Below, in pieces: positions 10,727 to 22,832 of a stretch of DNA of 64,000 nucleotides. The notes under the pieces were generated by a model. The model saw only the letters and a list, made by a program, of their open reading frames with translations, searched no databases and was not told the DNA's origin. The position numbers and the translations under genes were made by a program. The DNA lies in assembly GCA_032622095.1 (NCBI GenBank), contig CP136062.1, positions 159,584,875-159,648,874 on the forward strand. The letters are read 5' to 3'. Within the stretch, counting starts at the first letter, position 1; each line of letters opens with the position of its first letter. Source of the DNA: Siphonodentalium dalli (Eukaryota > Mollusca > Scaphopoda > Gadilida > Siphonodentaliidae).

Positions 10727-10984
10727 GTTCACGAACATAGAAGAGCCCGGATACGAATACACCCCATTATTATGTCCACAATCACTGCATGGCTGTACCA
10801 AACCACCTAATGTGCATAAGATTGTCCATTAATAAATGGACAATCTGTACCTAAATTTTCATTAATTAATTAATTATTTAAAAACACAATAAGAGAAAGA
10901 TTACGTTTGAAGACGCTCTTTAAAAATTCTTCTTCAAATATTTCCGTTATTTCGTCAAAAACATTTCTTCTCATACAAATCGCC
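10727..10984. other. no recognisable feature
   Basis: A+T-rich linker with an ATTAATTAATTAATTA run near 10859-10877. It lies downstream of the recombinase pseudogene, which reads toward it. Confidence 0.4.
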
Positions 10985-12055
10985 GTTATTTAGTAAAGGT
11001 ACATTCTTTATAGAGTTATTACCCTTCAGATTAAATATGAGACCAGCTGATTTCGCCATTCGTTCCATGAGTGAGGTGAGTTTATTAACGCCCACTGGCT
11101 GTCGTTTAAACCATTGGTCAGTTTCACAAAGCTTGCCTTGACAAGTATGCGTCGCGATGTGGAAGGTGTTGGTTGGTTTGCAGCAGGCCTTTTCGGCACA
11201 CTTCTTGTCGACAGAAACAGGACAACAATCTACATTTGAAATTGTCCGCATTTTTGGTCTCACCGCCCTTACATCTCTGGGATTTTGTCCGGAACGAGTA
11301 TTTGTCTGCCGTTCTTCAAAATTTAGATATCCTTAATTGCCCCAAAAAATCTTTGCAAAGCATTGCATCACCCCAACACATATCTCGATGCTCGTCGGAC
11401 CCCCTCAAACCAAATTGTTGGGTTATATAAAACCAACGTGTATTTAATATTGATTCTGGTATTGATGTACCGAAAAACGTAGACTCCCACAATTTCTCTA
11501 TTTCATCATCATTTATTGGGTCAGATTTCCTGGCACGGTTACTTTTCTGTTTAGATTTCAACACTTCTCGAACTTTCATGAATTATGTGCTTGTTACTAT
11601 TTGGAAACCGGACATAAATCCACGTAATATTGATGGTTCATATTCGGCCCCGCCTTGTTTCCTGACCCCGAGAAAGAACATGCTCAAAATAAGGCACGAC
11701 TGATCTGGCGCAATATCATGGGTGGGTTTGTTAACATTAATCTGAGGAGTATGCATGCACGGTTTCAGGAGTTTCAAGTAATAATATTTTTTGAGTGTCA
11801 GCATAAACTTGAATTTCGATAGTATAGGCACAGATATAAATCTTTCATTACGTTTTTGGGAGTTCACACGTGTCGTCTGATGCTGAATGAGTGACAACCT
11901 GTCTTGTTTTAAATTCACCGTGAAGTCAATTCCATCTAATTTCACAACATAAATGGCCCGGTGTGTTGATTGAATATCACGATCTATCTTACCAAAGCAT
12001 TCATTGTCTAATTTGACTGACGATCCTACTGCGTCCATATTAACATCGGAATTCG
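10985..12055 (-). pseudogene. Crypton-like tyrosine recombinase (DUF3504 / ZMYM-KIAA1958 type), decayed copy A
   Basis: Reading from the ATG at 12038, the protein aligns segment by segment with the plus-strand copy at 43151-44335. The order is an N-terminal ligand-like region, LGVRKQGGAEYEP, KVREVL, DEEIEKLW-type (here DDEIEKLWES), FGLRGSDEHR, then CPVSV and DQWFKRQPVGVNKL. This order is typical of the Crypton-derived recombinase domain in metazoan ZMYM2/QRICH1/KIAA1958-like proteins; the arginine of GLRG fits the first catalytic Arg. A GAA-to-TAA change interrupts the frame near 11583, and a frameshift follows LGQ near 11340. The C-terminal H-x-x-R and catalytic Tyr region cannot be read, so the copy is inactive. 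Whether it came from a Crypton mobile element or a host gene copy is undecided. Confidence 0.7.
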
Positions 12056-12734
12056 TGTGGCGTTAATACACATGTGTCTTACTCAAAATTATGAGGCCAG
12101 ATGTAGGGGCTAATTATGTGATACAATAGGATAATTACATTAGGGAAGAAGCGAACGTTGTTTGTAGCAATTTCGTCACGGCAAAATGCGACGACAACAT
12201 CACTATAAAGTTCTCAACATTTATTTTTACAATATTACCAACTCAAAATGCATTTTCATGTCAATATTTTCACTGAAATTGAATTATAAGTCATAGTCTC
12301 GGCCTCAGTATTTCATAGCGGTGAACAGCAAAGAAACACACATATTCGCATATTGTATTCGTGAATATTTCTGTCCCACTTAATCCGGTGTTAGTGATAC
12401 CATCCTGGTTGGTGATACCAGGAAAACGTGGGTGAACAACGCAAATACGAACTTGATGAATAACAGCAACGCAAATAATAAAACACGCGCGAATAACTTA
12501 CCAGATAAGCACGTGACATGTCATTTCGTCAGCGCACATATTCACAAATTAACAACTGCAAGAAATCAATGAATATTCCGTTGGTTTGATGAAATCGTGT
12601 GCACGCCACTTGAAATCGCACCAGGTTTGTATGTACGCAACTTCCAACGCGACGCCAGGATATTGGTCAAAACGGAGGTAAATGCTCCTTTAATCCGCAA
12701 GTGGAGTGTGGAGATTAATTATTGTTATTCATTA
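12056..12734. other. upstream flank of recombinase copy A; nothing else recognised
   Basis: The first bases (GAATTCCGATGTTAATATG on the minus strand) are shared with the upstream side of copy B, so the homology starts slightly before the ATG. Beyond about 12075 no further match was seen. The rest is A+T-rich with no supported frame. Confidence 0.4.
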
Positions 12735-13135
12735 CGCGCGCCGCGTGTATACTGCCCTAGAGATTCTAGATAGCTATGGTTCGCTGGGCGTTTTATTTAT
12801 AGATAATGGGAATTTCTGTGAGGATTAAAAGTCGAACTGCGAACCGGATGCCGAGTCCGGTAAAAGGTGTAGTTGGGAATTTCAATTTCGTTTATTGTCC
12901 TTTACATTATTATGTCAATGATGTTGATTTTTGGTTTGTGACTATGTCAACTACAAATAAAAGAAATGAAAAAGATAATTCGTAAGTCTTGTATTTCAAC
13001 TTTTATGGACATTTTTCGTTGTGCAGCCCACTGGGGGTTGTGGTCGGAGATGGCCGAGTCTATAATTCTATAATTACAATCATGAGTATATAATATATTA
13101 TCTTGAGCGCGTTACCATTTCTGACATTGGTTTAC
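12735..13135. repeat. dispersed repeat R2, copy 1
   Basis: It matches 18803-19292 in the same orientation. Landmarks are GCCGCGTGTATACT, GTCGAACTGCGAACCGGA, CCGAGTCCGGTAAAAGGT, CAGCCCACTGGGGGTTGTGG and GCGTTACCATTTCTGACATT. This copy lacks an internal block of about 85 bases present in the second. No open frame and no TG...CA ends, so it is not called an LTR. Confidence 0.8.
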
Positions 13136-13324
13136 TTGTATGTATTGCAAAGGGCCAAGTTTAGGGGTAAGGTAAAAGTAAAATACTCTGTTAAAGTTTT
13201 TTTTGTTTTCTCAGCGGATTGTGATTCTGTGCTTTAATTTTTGGGTGGGTGTGGAGTTCACACCCTTGAGTATTTCCTAGAATCCAACATGGCGTCCAAC
13301 ATGGCCGACGTCTTGCAATATATG

Positions 13325-15704
13325 AACATGAAAAATGCCCCTAAACCAAATAACCAATAAAGTAACTGATGTAATAATGCACACTGTTAAAGAAAATATC
13401 CCACACAAACAAGTGAAATAAGAAGTGATACCCCACCTTGGTTAATATGTGGTATTAGAAAGTTAATTCGAAAAAGAAAGAGGTCACATAAATTGGCCAA
13501 GAAAACACAAAATATAAATAACTGGACAAAATTCCGAACTATTCGTAATGAAGTTGTAGATGCAATAAGAAAAGCTAAAAGGGACTACATATCTAAGAAT
13601 GAAATAATACTAAATAATGAAAACACTGAATCTTCAATATGGTGGAAAACGATGAGTAAATTTGTCATGAATGAAACTCGTAAACAAATCCCCCATAGTA
13701 GTCGGGCGGTAGCTTCCTGACAGACAACTTTCAGAAAGTTGAATGCCTTAACACTCACTTTTGTGAGATATCATCATTAAATGATAAGAATAGATTAGTG
13801 CCAAAATTGGATCATGATAAGGGAAAACCCAAACTTGACCACATAAAATTAAATTATGATGATGTATTCACTGCATTAAAATCACAAAATCCAGCAAAAG
13901 CAATTGGACCCGACTCAATTAGCCCCAAGGTACTCAAATACTGTGCTGAATCCCTATGTGCACCTTTGTTACATATATTCAACATATTTCTGGAAAATTA
14001 ATTGTTTTCCATCTGAGTGGAAACAAGCTAACGTTGTCCCTATATTTAAGAAAGGTGACCCAGCTATTCCCAGTAACTACCGACCAGTATCATTACTCAG
14101 TTGCTTGTCAAAGGCATTTGAAAGATGCATATATAATAAAGTAATAACATTTATCCATGGACATAGGCTAATTTCAAATTTACAATATGGCTTCACTGCA
14201 GGCGATGGCGCGGTATTCCAGTTAACGGATATATATGACCATATTAGCAACTCACTTGACAATGGGAAAGAAGTTCGGTGTACTTTTATGGATATAAGTA
14301 AGGCCTTCGATAAAGTATGGCATAAGGGTTTAATAAGCAAATTGGAATTCATTGGAATTGAAGGCAAATTAATGAGGCTGATGCAAAACTATCTTTCTCC
14401 TAGAGAGCAACGTGTAGTGCTAGAAAATACTACATCAGAGTGGGTTAAGATCAATGCTGGGGTCCCTCAAGGATCTACAAATGGGCCTTTACTCTTTCTT
14501 ATTTACATAAATGACATAACAGATGGTGTTATCAGTAATATACGTTTGTTTGCTGATGACACTTCAATATATCTAGCAGTGGAAGACCCAGTTCTAGCTG
14601 CAAACATATTAAATGAGGATACGAACAAAATCTCAGATTGGGCAAACAAATGGTTGGTTACTTTCAACCCTTAAAAAACAGAGACTATGTTGATTTCCCG
14701 TAAAAAGAATGAGACTTACCATCCAACTCTTAACCTATCTGGAGTGACAATCCAAGAAGTAAAAATACACAAACATTTGGGATTGACATTTAATGATCAT
14801 GGGGAGTGGAGTAATCATATCGAGGACATACTTTCCCGGGCATGGAAAAGAGTGGGTATCCTTAGAAAACATAAATTTCAACTACACAGGAGAGCACTTG
14901 AAAGGATATATACTGCGTTCATTCGACCCCTATTAGAATATGCTAGCCCTGTTTGGGACAATTGCTCAGCTGAAGATTCAAGATTATTAGAAGAATTACA
15001 ATATGAAGCTGCCAGAATTGTCACTGGGCAACAAGAAGCTTAAAAAAAGGAAAAACTCCTTGAAGAGGCAGGGTGTGAGACACTTGCAGCCCGAAGAAAA
15101 AGGCCAAACTGATACAATTTCTGAAAATGAAAATTGGTAAAGCACCATCCTATCTCTACCACCTATTCCCCAAAACGTCGCGATCAGCAGACAACTATGA
15201 TATGAGATATATTCCCCTACGGGTACCGCCATATAATTGCAATGCTTACAGTGACACTTTTCTCCCTTCAACAACTATCGAATGGAACAGATTGCCTGAT
15301 GATGAAAAAACTGTACCACTTTAGAAGAATTTAAATCACTTATATACACAGATGCCTCCGAACCAAAATCTTATTATTACACGGCAACTAGTAGAGAAAG
15401 CCAAATTTATCATACTAGGATAAGAACGACGTGTAGCAATTTGAATTCAGATTTGAAAGAAAATTACCTCAAAGATGACCCATCATGTGCATGTGGAAGC
15501 ATTGAAACTGCGGAGCACTACCTCTTATACTGCCGACTATTTAGGGAGCAAAGAATAAAATTCCTTGAGAACTTACCATATACTCTAACATGTGATATAC
15601 TACTGAAAGGATCTGATAACTTATCAGCGGAAGAAAATGAGAACATATTTCTAGCAGTTGGACTCTATATTGACAGAACCGGTAGATTTCATAAATACTG
15701 ACCA
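13325..15704 (+). pseudogene. non-LTR retrotransposon (jockey/CR1-type LINE), 5'-truncated, broken
   Basis: The copy begins in the endonuclease-RT linker (SDTPPWLICGIRKL, about 13428-13470) and lacks the endonuclease. RT motifs follow: NYRPVSLLSCLSKAFE, FMDISKAFDKVWH (motif A), AGVPQGS, and FADDTSIY (motif C, Asp pair at 14555-14560). The thumb region includes KHLGLTFND and YTAFIRPLLEYASPVWD. The C-terminus has a C-x-C-x7-H-x4-C module (CACGS...HYLLYC) near 15492-15530. Damage is clear: frame changes near 13730 and 13990, in-frame stops at about 14672, 15043 and 15322, and a further stop near 15105. The catalytic residues are intact, but the copy cannot make a full protein. The clade call is by motif style only. 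Confidence 0.9.
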
Positions 15705-16692
15705 GCTTGATTAGATCTGAGGTCTAAATGTATATTACACATTGGCAACTGCACTGCTGACAAATTCAATCCAGTTATGTAATATGCACCATTTATTATA
15801 TACATACACGTAGCACGAGCACAAGTGGGATTTTCATTTGTACTTTTTTTCTTTATTAATATTAAATTATTCTAGTTCTCTTTAAAACATCCTAGTCATA
15901 CACTATTGACTGATAAGAGTATCATATATATACAGTTCATAACCAACTTCAGTTACAATATATTTTCGAAATCTTTTACCCATTCATGATTTTCCTATAA
16001 AGATGACCATGTGCTAATTTTCACCTGAACCAGAAGTAAAAAAGCTAACTTGGCATATAGTAACACATATTTAACCATAATGAAAATGAAATAATTTCTG
16101 ATTCAGAAGCAACACACTGAGGAGATGGCTTTAAAAAAGCATTTTGCTTGTTGCCAGATCCTCCATATCTCACAATTGAAAAACTCACCAAAAACAAGAA
16201 ACTAAAAATTGCATTTATTATTATGTAATTATTATGTATACATGTATGTGAGAGCTAGAATAAAAATATTGTTTACACCAACATGAAAAATATGAATATT
16301 TTATATTATTGGGATGCTATTACATTGTACTACAATTTAACGGAAACAATGGTTCTCAATAGCAAGATGGCTGGCAAAGAGGTGACCTGAATTGAAAATA
16401 GACATATTTTCACTCATTTTTCCGTTTCTACTGTTTGGAACTGACGATAAATTGTTGTTTGTTTCCTATTATTCATGTCCTACGATTATTTGGGTAGTGA
16501 AATTTGTTGTTCATTTGTTTTCAGCTATTTCCAATCCCTAAACAGTTTTTTTTAAAGAACGTAGTATGATATATCATTGAAAACTCACTTTCGGTTTCTA
16601 GTCATATTTCAATACGAAATGAACAGATCTGAAGGAGTTAAGTCAATGGAAGTATTACCGACAAAATGCAATCTCATTAGGGCCTGAAATGG
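15705..16692. other. LINE 3' flank and unassigned A+T-rich sequence
   Basis: The LINE 3' UTR probably occupies the first 100-200 bases, but no poly(A) or tail microsatellite marks its end. No other feature was recognised. Confidence 0.4.
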
Positions 16693-16854
16693 TTACCCTT
16701 GGAACAAACGTCGCACTACCGACGACTCGAATTCAATTATTTGAGTCGACAAAAGTGCGACGTTTGTTTCAAATAAATGCGAGTAGACGCACTACCGACG
16801 AAGATTGCGTGTTGTCAACACGAATCTAATTGCTGATGCATCTGAGATCCGTGT

Positions 16855-17050
16855 TTGAAACAAACGTCGCATCACCGTCGACTCGAATTTATATCTGAGA
16901 AATGCAAATGAGCTGCATAATGATATGATAATGAGGGAATTCCAACTGAAACTGAAAAACCCCAACGAGCGTGACGTAATTTGGTAGTATTTGAATTCGA
17001 GTCGACAAAAGTGCGACGTTTGTTTCAAATTAAATTCGAGTAGACGCACT
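16855..17050. repeat. inner inverted repeat inside the 16696-18193 element
   Basis: GAAACAAACGTCGCATCACC followed by GTCGACTCGAATTT (16856-16890) faces its reverse complement AAATTCGAGTCGAC plus AAAAGTGCGACGTTTGTTTC (16993-17028). It looks like a smaller, older relative nested in or duplicated from the outer ends. Confidence 0.6.
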
Positions 17051-17084
17051 AAATCAAATTTTATTCCGTTTCGATATACACGCT

Positions 17085-17550
17085 ACTATAGGGAAGTGAC
17101 GACGAGGAGGGGTGTGGCGTTGTGTGACCCCCAACTTTGGTAACAATTTTCAACAGTTTGAAAGCTCAAACAGGAAACAACTTTATTATTTGGAAATTTC
17201 ACACCAACGATAGGTTGAAATTGTTTTTGCAATTTGATTTTCCAATAATTAATTAGTGGAGAATTTGTTGTTTTTAGACCAACATTTTCATATTTTCTTA
17301 CTTTTGGTCGAAATTATGACTGAAATGGGTATCAGTCGGAAATGTTCCAACATCATGGGTGTTAGATTGGAAATTTCCAACACTTGGGAGGCTTGTGTCC
17401 TGGACCAGCATGACCCCCGTGGCCAGACAAAAGCTGCTAATTAGTTAAAGAAAACATTATTTTCCTATCCTTTGGATCGAAATTGTGAATTTAAATGATC
17501 ATCAGTTTGAAATTTCCAACATGTGGACAGCTTGAGGCCAGTCTAGATGC
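17085..17550. repeat. dispersed repeat R3, copy 1
   Basis: It aligns loosely with 20040-20475: AGGTTGAAATTGTT, TTTGATTTTYCAA, GTAATTAGTGG-like, TTTTCTACTTTTGG and TTGGAAATTTCCAACA-type strings occur in the same order. It is rich in TTGGAAAnTTCCAA-like near-palindromes. No protein-coding content. Confidence 0.5.
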
Positions 17551-18193
17551 TATAGGATTTTGCGATTTTCATGTTCAGATATGGGTCCCCCCCCTCCCAC
17601 ACACATATACGCCCATGTCCGCCATGTTTATGTTTAACACGCGGTATTATATAGTATTACTGACGCAATGTAGCGTTATCCGCGTCGACCTCGACATGCT
17701 ATTAAATTGTTTAAAAGGCACACAAAATATAAAATAAAATAAAATGAACCTGATTTCTTTCAGACAAGTTCAGAGCGAAATACCACCTATATATAGAATC
17801 TTGTCCGACCTAAAATATATGCCAAACACCTACGAAATAGCGATATAAAACCAATAATGTTCACCCCTTAAAATATTATCAAAAGACTTTCGTCGCTTGG
17901 AAGTCAAAAGCCCACATTTTCTCACAAAATTTTACGTTTTATAATTGATATATATACAGAAATGATTTACATATATTTGAATAAGCTTTCCATTGATGTA
18001 TTATACAGTATAACTTCATATTTTAGCCGTTTTTACCAATCCCCTCATGCATGCTTTGTGCCCTTTTAAGAAATCATATAGATTCGTCTTGAATTAAATG
18101 CGACGTTTGTTTCAACAGACGAATTTGGAATTAAACTCGAGTCTAATTCTAATTGCATTCGAGTCGTCGGTAGTGCGACGTTTGTTCCAAGGG

Positions 18194-18802
18194 TTACAAT
18201 GGTTTATGATAGCAGTCAAAATGGCGGCAAATTTATAGAAAATTCTATGTTTCGTCCTTATTGGTTTAGATGTTGTGGTTGACTAATCTGCATCGGAGAC
18301 ATTACACTTGTTATTTCTTTGGTCTCAGTCCATTCCAATGCCTAAAAAATTATCTGGGTATAACATTGCACTAATCCATGATTTGCCTTCATTCATTTGT
18401 CACATATATGAGTATAATAGAAGATGGTCCCATAAATGGCCGGATTTAGTGTACAGTGCCCCTTTAAAATTTCTTTGTCACCTTTTATATTTCGCACCAA
18501 CAAAACTCTATGTCTAAATTGTTTAGATTTTGGTCATTTCTCAGAAGAGAGAAAAACTAAGTTATATATCTTAATTCGGCTGTTGTATGGCGTAACTACA
18601 TGGGTGAAAATAGGCAAAACAGCTGATCTAATATGCTGCGAGTAATCACGAAAAAAATTGTTGTTAAATGTACACGACATTTTGCCACATATATTTCGTT
18701 GAATTTATTGTCAATATAAGTTGTGTTAGTGTCACACGAACACAGATCGCTATTTCTTCATCGTACATGTAGATAAAAAAGAAAGTCAAAGTCAAATGTC
18801 TT
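18194..18802. other. no recognisable gene or element
   Basis: A+T-rich with two overlapping short plus frames (18308-18517 and 18436-18645) that do not resemble known proteins. Confidence 0.4.
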
Positions 18803-19292
18803 ATTTTACGCGAGCGCCGCGTGTATACTAATGTAGATATTCTTGTTTCGCCTGGGCGCATGGGTGTTTTATTTATAGAACTGGGAATTTTTGGGAGGAT
18901 TACAAGTCGAACTGCGAACCGGAGGCCGAGTCCGGTAAAAGGTATAGTTGGGAATTTCAATTTCGTTTATTGTCGTTAACATTATGTCAATAATGTTGAT
19001 TTTTGGTTTGTGATAAGCTATGCCAATTACAACTAAAAGAAATGAAAAAGATAATTTGTAAGTCTTGTATTTCAACTTTTATAGACATTTTTCGTTCTGC
19101 AGCCCACTGGGGGTTGTGGTCGGAGACGGCCGAGTCGGCCACCGGTTCATTAATTAGGTGCTGGTTGTTATTGTTATTTTAACGGAATTCTGAGTTGGTC
19201 ATTCGCAAAACCAATATATTTTATATTCTATAATTACAATCATGGGTATAATATATGATCTTGAGCGCGTTACCATTTCTGACATTGGTTTT
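18803..19292. repeat. dispersed repeat R2, copy 2
   Basis: Direct-orientation match to 12735-13135, with about 85 additional bases (CGGCCACCGGTTCATTAATT and on) after the shared CCGAGTC block. It ends at the left boundary of the TIR element starting at 19300. Confidence 0.8.
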
Positions 19293-20039
19293 CGTGTTAC
19301 ACTGTAAAAAGGACTGTGTGGCAGCTTCCACACAATGACTGTGTGGAGGCATTATCTGAACATAAATGTGTACACAATACACACATATGTGTGTATCACC
19401 CAATATCCACACATATATGTGTACATCACCACACATATTTGTATGTGACGTCGGTTTTTTTAAATTTCACGTGGTGGTCACGCGCTCGTCGTTGTTTCGT
19501 ACAGGCTCACAGGCTGCCGTAAAGTGTACACATGGAGTCTTGTTGATTGTGGTGGATCTCGAAATTCGATATATTGGTCGGTCTCTTCGATTATTTCTAT
19601 AGTTAAGGTAAGATTATATTTAAATTGGCAAGATATTCACCTTTGTGAGAATTTCCGTATCTTTTTTGTATAAAACATGATTGAACGAAATAATAAACTT
19701 GATTTGGATTTTCTGATTCATCAATTCCCTGTCGCATAGTCATATATTTACATTTTATAGTTGTGCGTTTATCTGGGTTTATCTGTTGTTTCTGTAGTCT
19801 ATATGATACACATCTTTCCGAAGCACAAAACCTGCTCGAAAATTGTCTTTATGTAAATTGACAAATTCAACTGTGTGGTGAAGACATTTACTGAACAAAT
19901 GTGTGTTCATCACATACACACTATATATTATACAGCGTGCTTTAAACCAGAACCACAATTTTATTATTTTGCACGGTAAGGTTCTCATGTTGATAAAGTA
20001 ACGACGTTTTTTGTGTTTATATGGAATGCAGATGAGAGG

Positions 20040-20475
20040 AAATATATACTGAGACCAGTGACGTGGCGACAGGGCGGATATTGGGAAGGGTGTGTCTATA
20101 ACCCTATCCCAAACCTCGGTAAAATTTACTAAAAATTCCAACAGTTGGAAATTTCATGCCTGACGCAAAGTTACAAGTTTTACACCACATGCATTATAAT
20201 AGGTTGAAATTGTTCTCTTTGTTTGATTTTTCAACCAGTAATTAGTGGGAAATTTTTAGTTTTTTTTAGACAAACTAGCATATTTTTCTACTTTTGGTAA
20301 AACAAAAATGGCCTCAAATGGCCATCGGGTGGAAGACTTCCATTTGGTTGGAAATTCTAATAGTTGGAAAGCTTGAGGTATCAATTGGAAAATTCAGAAC
20401 GAGAGGGGGGTGTGCAAATATAATTCTACAAATATGGTTCAAGGGGGATGGTGGGGTGTACTTCGACATTTGAAT
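20040..20475. repeat. dispersed repeat R3, copy 2
   Basis: See 17085-17550. This copy starts CAGTGACGTGGCGACAGGG and is followed by G-rich and C-rich homopolymer runs at 20404-20500. Confidence 0.5.
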
Positions 20476-22257
20476 GTGGACACCCCACGCCCCCCCCCCA
20501 TCAGCGGCGACCACTGAGCCGCGTCCATGAATGAGACTTGTGGCTGTCACTGAAATGCCCTAGTCGCATACTACGAAGTTCTATATGACATGTGGCACCC
20601 GGAATCACACAAAATGTGTGAAATTGGTGTTTCAAATTAATTTAATTTGAATATGATGAGCATCACTGTTGCAATAAACCTTGAAATACCACAATGGACG
20701 ATCAATGTACCAAGGGAAACAAATTGTTGGGTGGGTGGGTGGGGTATTTATTTGTCAATTATATTGGTGGTTTACCAAGAGGATGTGAAAAATTAACATG
20801 CATAATTTGGCTCCTCTGCTATGTATAACTTGCGTAAATTTGGTTACCGAGGGAGGGGCCCGGGGGGGGGGGGTGATGTCGTATATCTAATACATATGTA
20901 GCCACCGTTTGTGTCCAAAACTTTAAATTGTGAAGAATATTATGTCATTCAATAAATGTCATAGCAAATAATGAACTTATAAATAATCTAAAATTATAAA
21001 TACTGCAGAATAGTGAGATGTGTCATTACAGTATTATTAGCATTTGGACTAAGTGACGTACATGGTGAAGAGTTATCGTTTATACTATAAAAAAGGGGTG
21101 GGGGGGGGGGGCTATGAATGTATTGTGTTATATATAGCTACAATTCCTTATGTAAAATTGCAAATTTCCCGTGTCAAGATTGCGCTTAATGAGGCATCGA
21201 TCTGGCCATATAGATAAAGTAAAATATATTTATAAATTGTCCGAACATTCATTATGTGAAGCTATAATGAGTAGTACATGTATATATTTAGTATCATTCA
21301 AAAACTATATTCCTTTCTGAAAATGCGCTCTTTAATGTATGAATTATAATACTGTTATAGATGTACATACAATGTATACTGTAAATAATATTCCCAATGG
21401 CATGTTATAAACAAAATAACTTCTCTGCTTACAGGTTCAATGGTGAAATCATGGCGGTCACGCGGTGTAACGTCGATGTAAATAACAAGATATGGACAAG
21501 GCTGCCTTGGCAACGACGCAGATAAACTATAATCAACCAACCAAGAACCACGGTGGAATGTATGAGTTAGACACAAATTCCACAATCAATGATTTTGGTA
21601 TACATATGATGTCATGTGCTGTAATTTGGTTTCTGTGCAAGAGGCGATTACATTCAAAAAGACTATCCTCTTTGGAGCCCTTAATTTTCTTGTATAGTTC
21701 AAGGGATCTCAGAAAGCTTCAGTTAGTTTTAGAGCTTGTTCTTCTACACACGTGAGGGTGAGTCTGATGTAAGACAGCCAACCAGTAGCAATATATATGT
21801 ATATATAGCAGAGACTGACTTTCGAATTGTTCCAATACATTCAAGTTGAAGGAAAATTCTAGTTATTGATGTGAAACCCATTAATGGAACTGAAACATGC
21901 ACGCTTATAGTTTAAAGGATGACCAAAATATTACGTGAATGTGTTAAACGGCTGTTTGTTTTGTGTCTTTGTATTATTGAAATTAAAGACTATAGCTATA
22001 CTATATCATTCGACAATCACGATTTCTGCTGTGTACACAAAAGAAGGCCGCGGACCCCCGGGATATGCATGTTTGCTGTTTGATAAGTTAATATTCGAAA
22101 ACGTCCAGCGCAGCACGTCAAGCATCAGTAGACTATAACATTTCATATGTATGGCGGGAAAAAAAGGTCCAACGATAGCCGAACTATATGTTTGGCCAAT
22201 AAATATCGGTAAACACTCTTCGTTGAATATGATTTTTTTTTGCAGGATTAGCAGCCT
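20476..22257. other. unassigned interior of the 19300-22832 element
   Basis: It contains G runs at about 20860 and 21096 and a short frame at 21492-21755 with no recognisable domain. A canonical-looking acceptor (TCTGCTTACAG, ending at 21434) precedes ATGGCGGTCACG, but only about 25 codons follow. Confidence 0.35.
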
Positions 22258-22486
22258 ATTGTTTGGATCGACCACACTCTTTTGTACAGATGTAATGAAC
22301 ACATATGTGTTGTCTTGCCCAACAGCATTGTGTACAAGAACAATACAAAATAGTGTAATGGCGGTGAACACTATTGTTTGGATCAACCACACAAATGTGT
22401 ACGCATGTGATTAACACATATGTGTAGTCTCGCCCAACAACATTGTGTACAATAACAATACAAACGTGTGTGGTAGCGGCGAACAT
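22258..22486. repeat. tandem duplication, about 115-bp unit, 2 copies
   Basis: Unit 1 (22258-22372) and unit 2 (22373-22486) both start ATTGTTTGGATC. They share ACACATATGTGT, CGCCCAACA/TGCCCAACA, CATTGTGTACAA and a GCGGTGAACA/GCGGCGAACA end. A third start (ATTGTTTCC) follows at 22487. The units lie in the CACACA/TGTGTG-rich right end of the TIR element. Confidence 0.8.
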
Positions 22487-22832
22487 ATTGTTTCCTTAGT
22501 GCAAACATATTTGTGTCCATTCAACGAACAAATAAATGTGCTGGACCCAAACATCTTTGTGTGTGTCAACTACACAACTTTGTAGGTCAGTAACCACACA
22601 TAAACTGTTCATCTGCATCCACACATTCTTGTGCGCAACTTAGCACACATTTAATGTGTGTCTACAAAGAACAAGTTGTTTTGGTCGATCCACACAGTAT
22701 GTTCGCCACCACCACACAACAGATGTGTGGTCATTTGCCACACAATTCACCACACAATGTTGTTGTCGATCAAATGGCTACACAAACTGTGTGGTAACTG
22801 TGTGGTTCTACCACACAGTCGTTTTAAGAGTG

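Larger units (their letters stand above)
16696..18193. mobile_element. TIR element, about 1.5 kb, TTA target duplication (PIF/Harbinger-like?)
   Basis: The left end CCCTTGGAACAAACGTCGCA continues as CTACCGACGACTCGAAT and is repeated inverted at 18150-18193. TTA lies directly outside both ends (16693-16695 and 18194-18196). A 3-bp TTA/TAA duplication is typical of PIF/Harbinger elements, so that superfamily is a reasonable guess. The same terminal module recurs inside in both orientations at about 16744, 16856, 16993 and 18085. No transposase frame, so it is non-autonomous. The middle (17085-17550) is a copy of another dispersed repeat. Confidence 0.65.
19300..22832. mobile_element. large TIR element or nested pair of ends, TA-flanked
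   Basis: The 22 bases CACTGTAAAAAGGACTGTGT plus GG at 19300 match the reverse complement of 22811-22832 at 19 of 22 positions, and TA lies outside both ends. Both terminal zones (19300-19445 and 22258-22830) are packed with short CACACA...TGTGTG near-palindromes. The inside contains repeat R3 copy 2 and unassigned DNA, with no transposase. Either this is one 3.5-kb non-autonomous element, or a smaller element was split by later insertion. CACTG ends recall CACTA/EnSpm-type elements, but the TA flank does not settle the superfamily. Confidence 0.5.

Noticed and set aside
13956-14367. Extra frames overlapping the RT on both strands
   Set aside because: Shadows of the LINE RT, whose motifs are all in another frame.
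12735-19292. R2 copies considered as LTRs of a 6-kb element
   Set aside because: No TG...CA tips, primer site or purine tract, and the inside holds unrelated LINE and TIR elements.
21355-21755. Possible exon after an acceptor at 21434 (plus) or before a donor-like GTAAGC (minus)
   Set aside because: Both readings give short peptides that match no known family, and no second exon was found.
22006-22486. Minus-strand frames of 76-128 codons
   Set aside because: They translate the 115-bp tandem duplication and CACACA/TGTGTG blocks.
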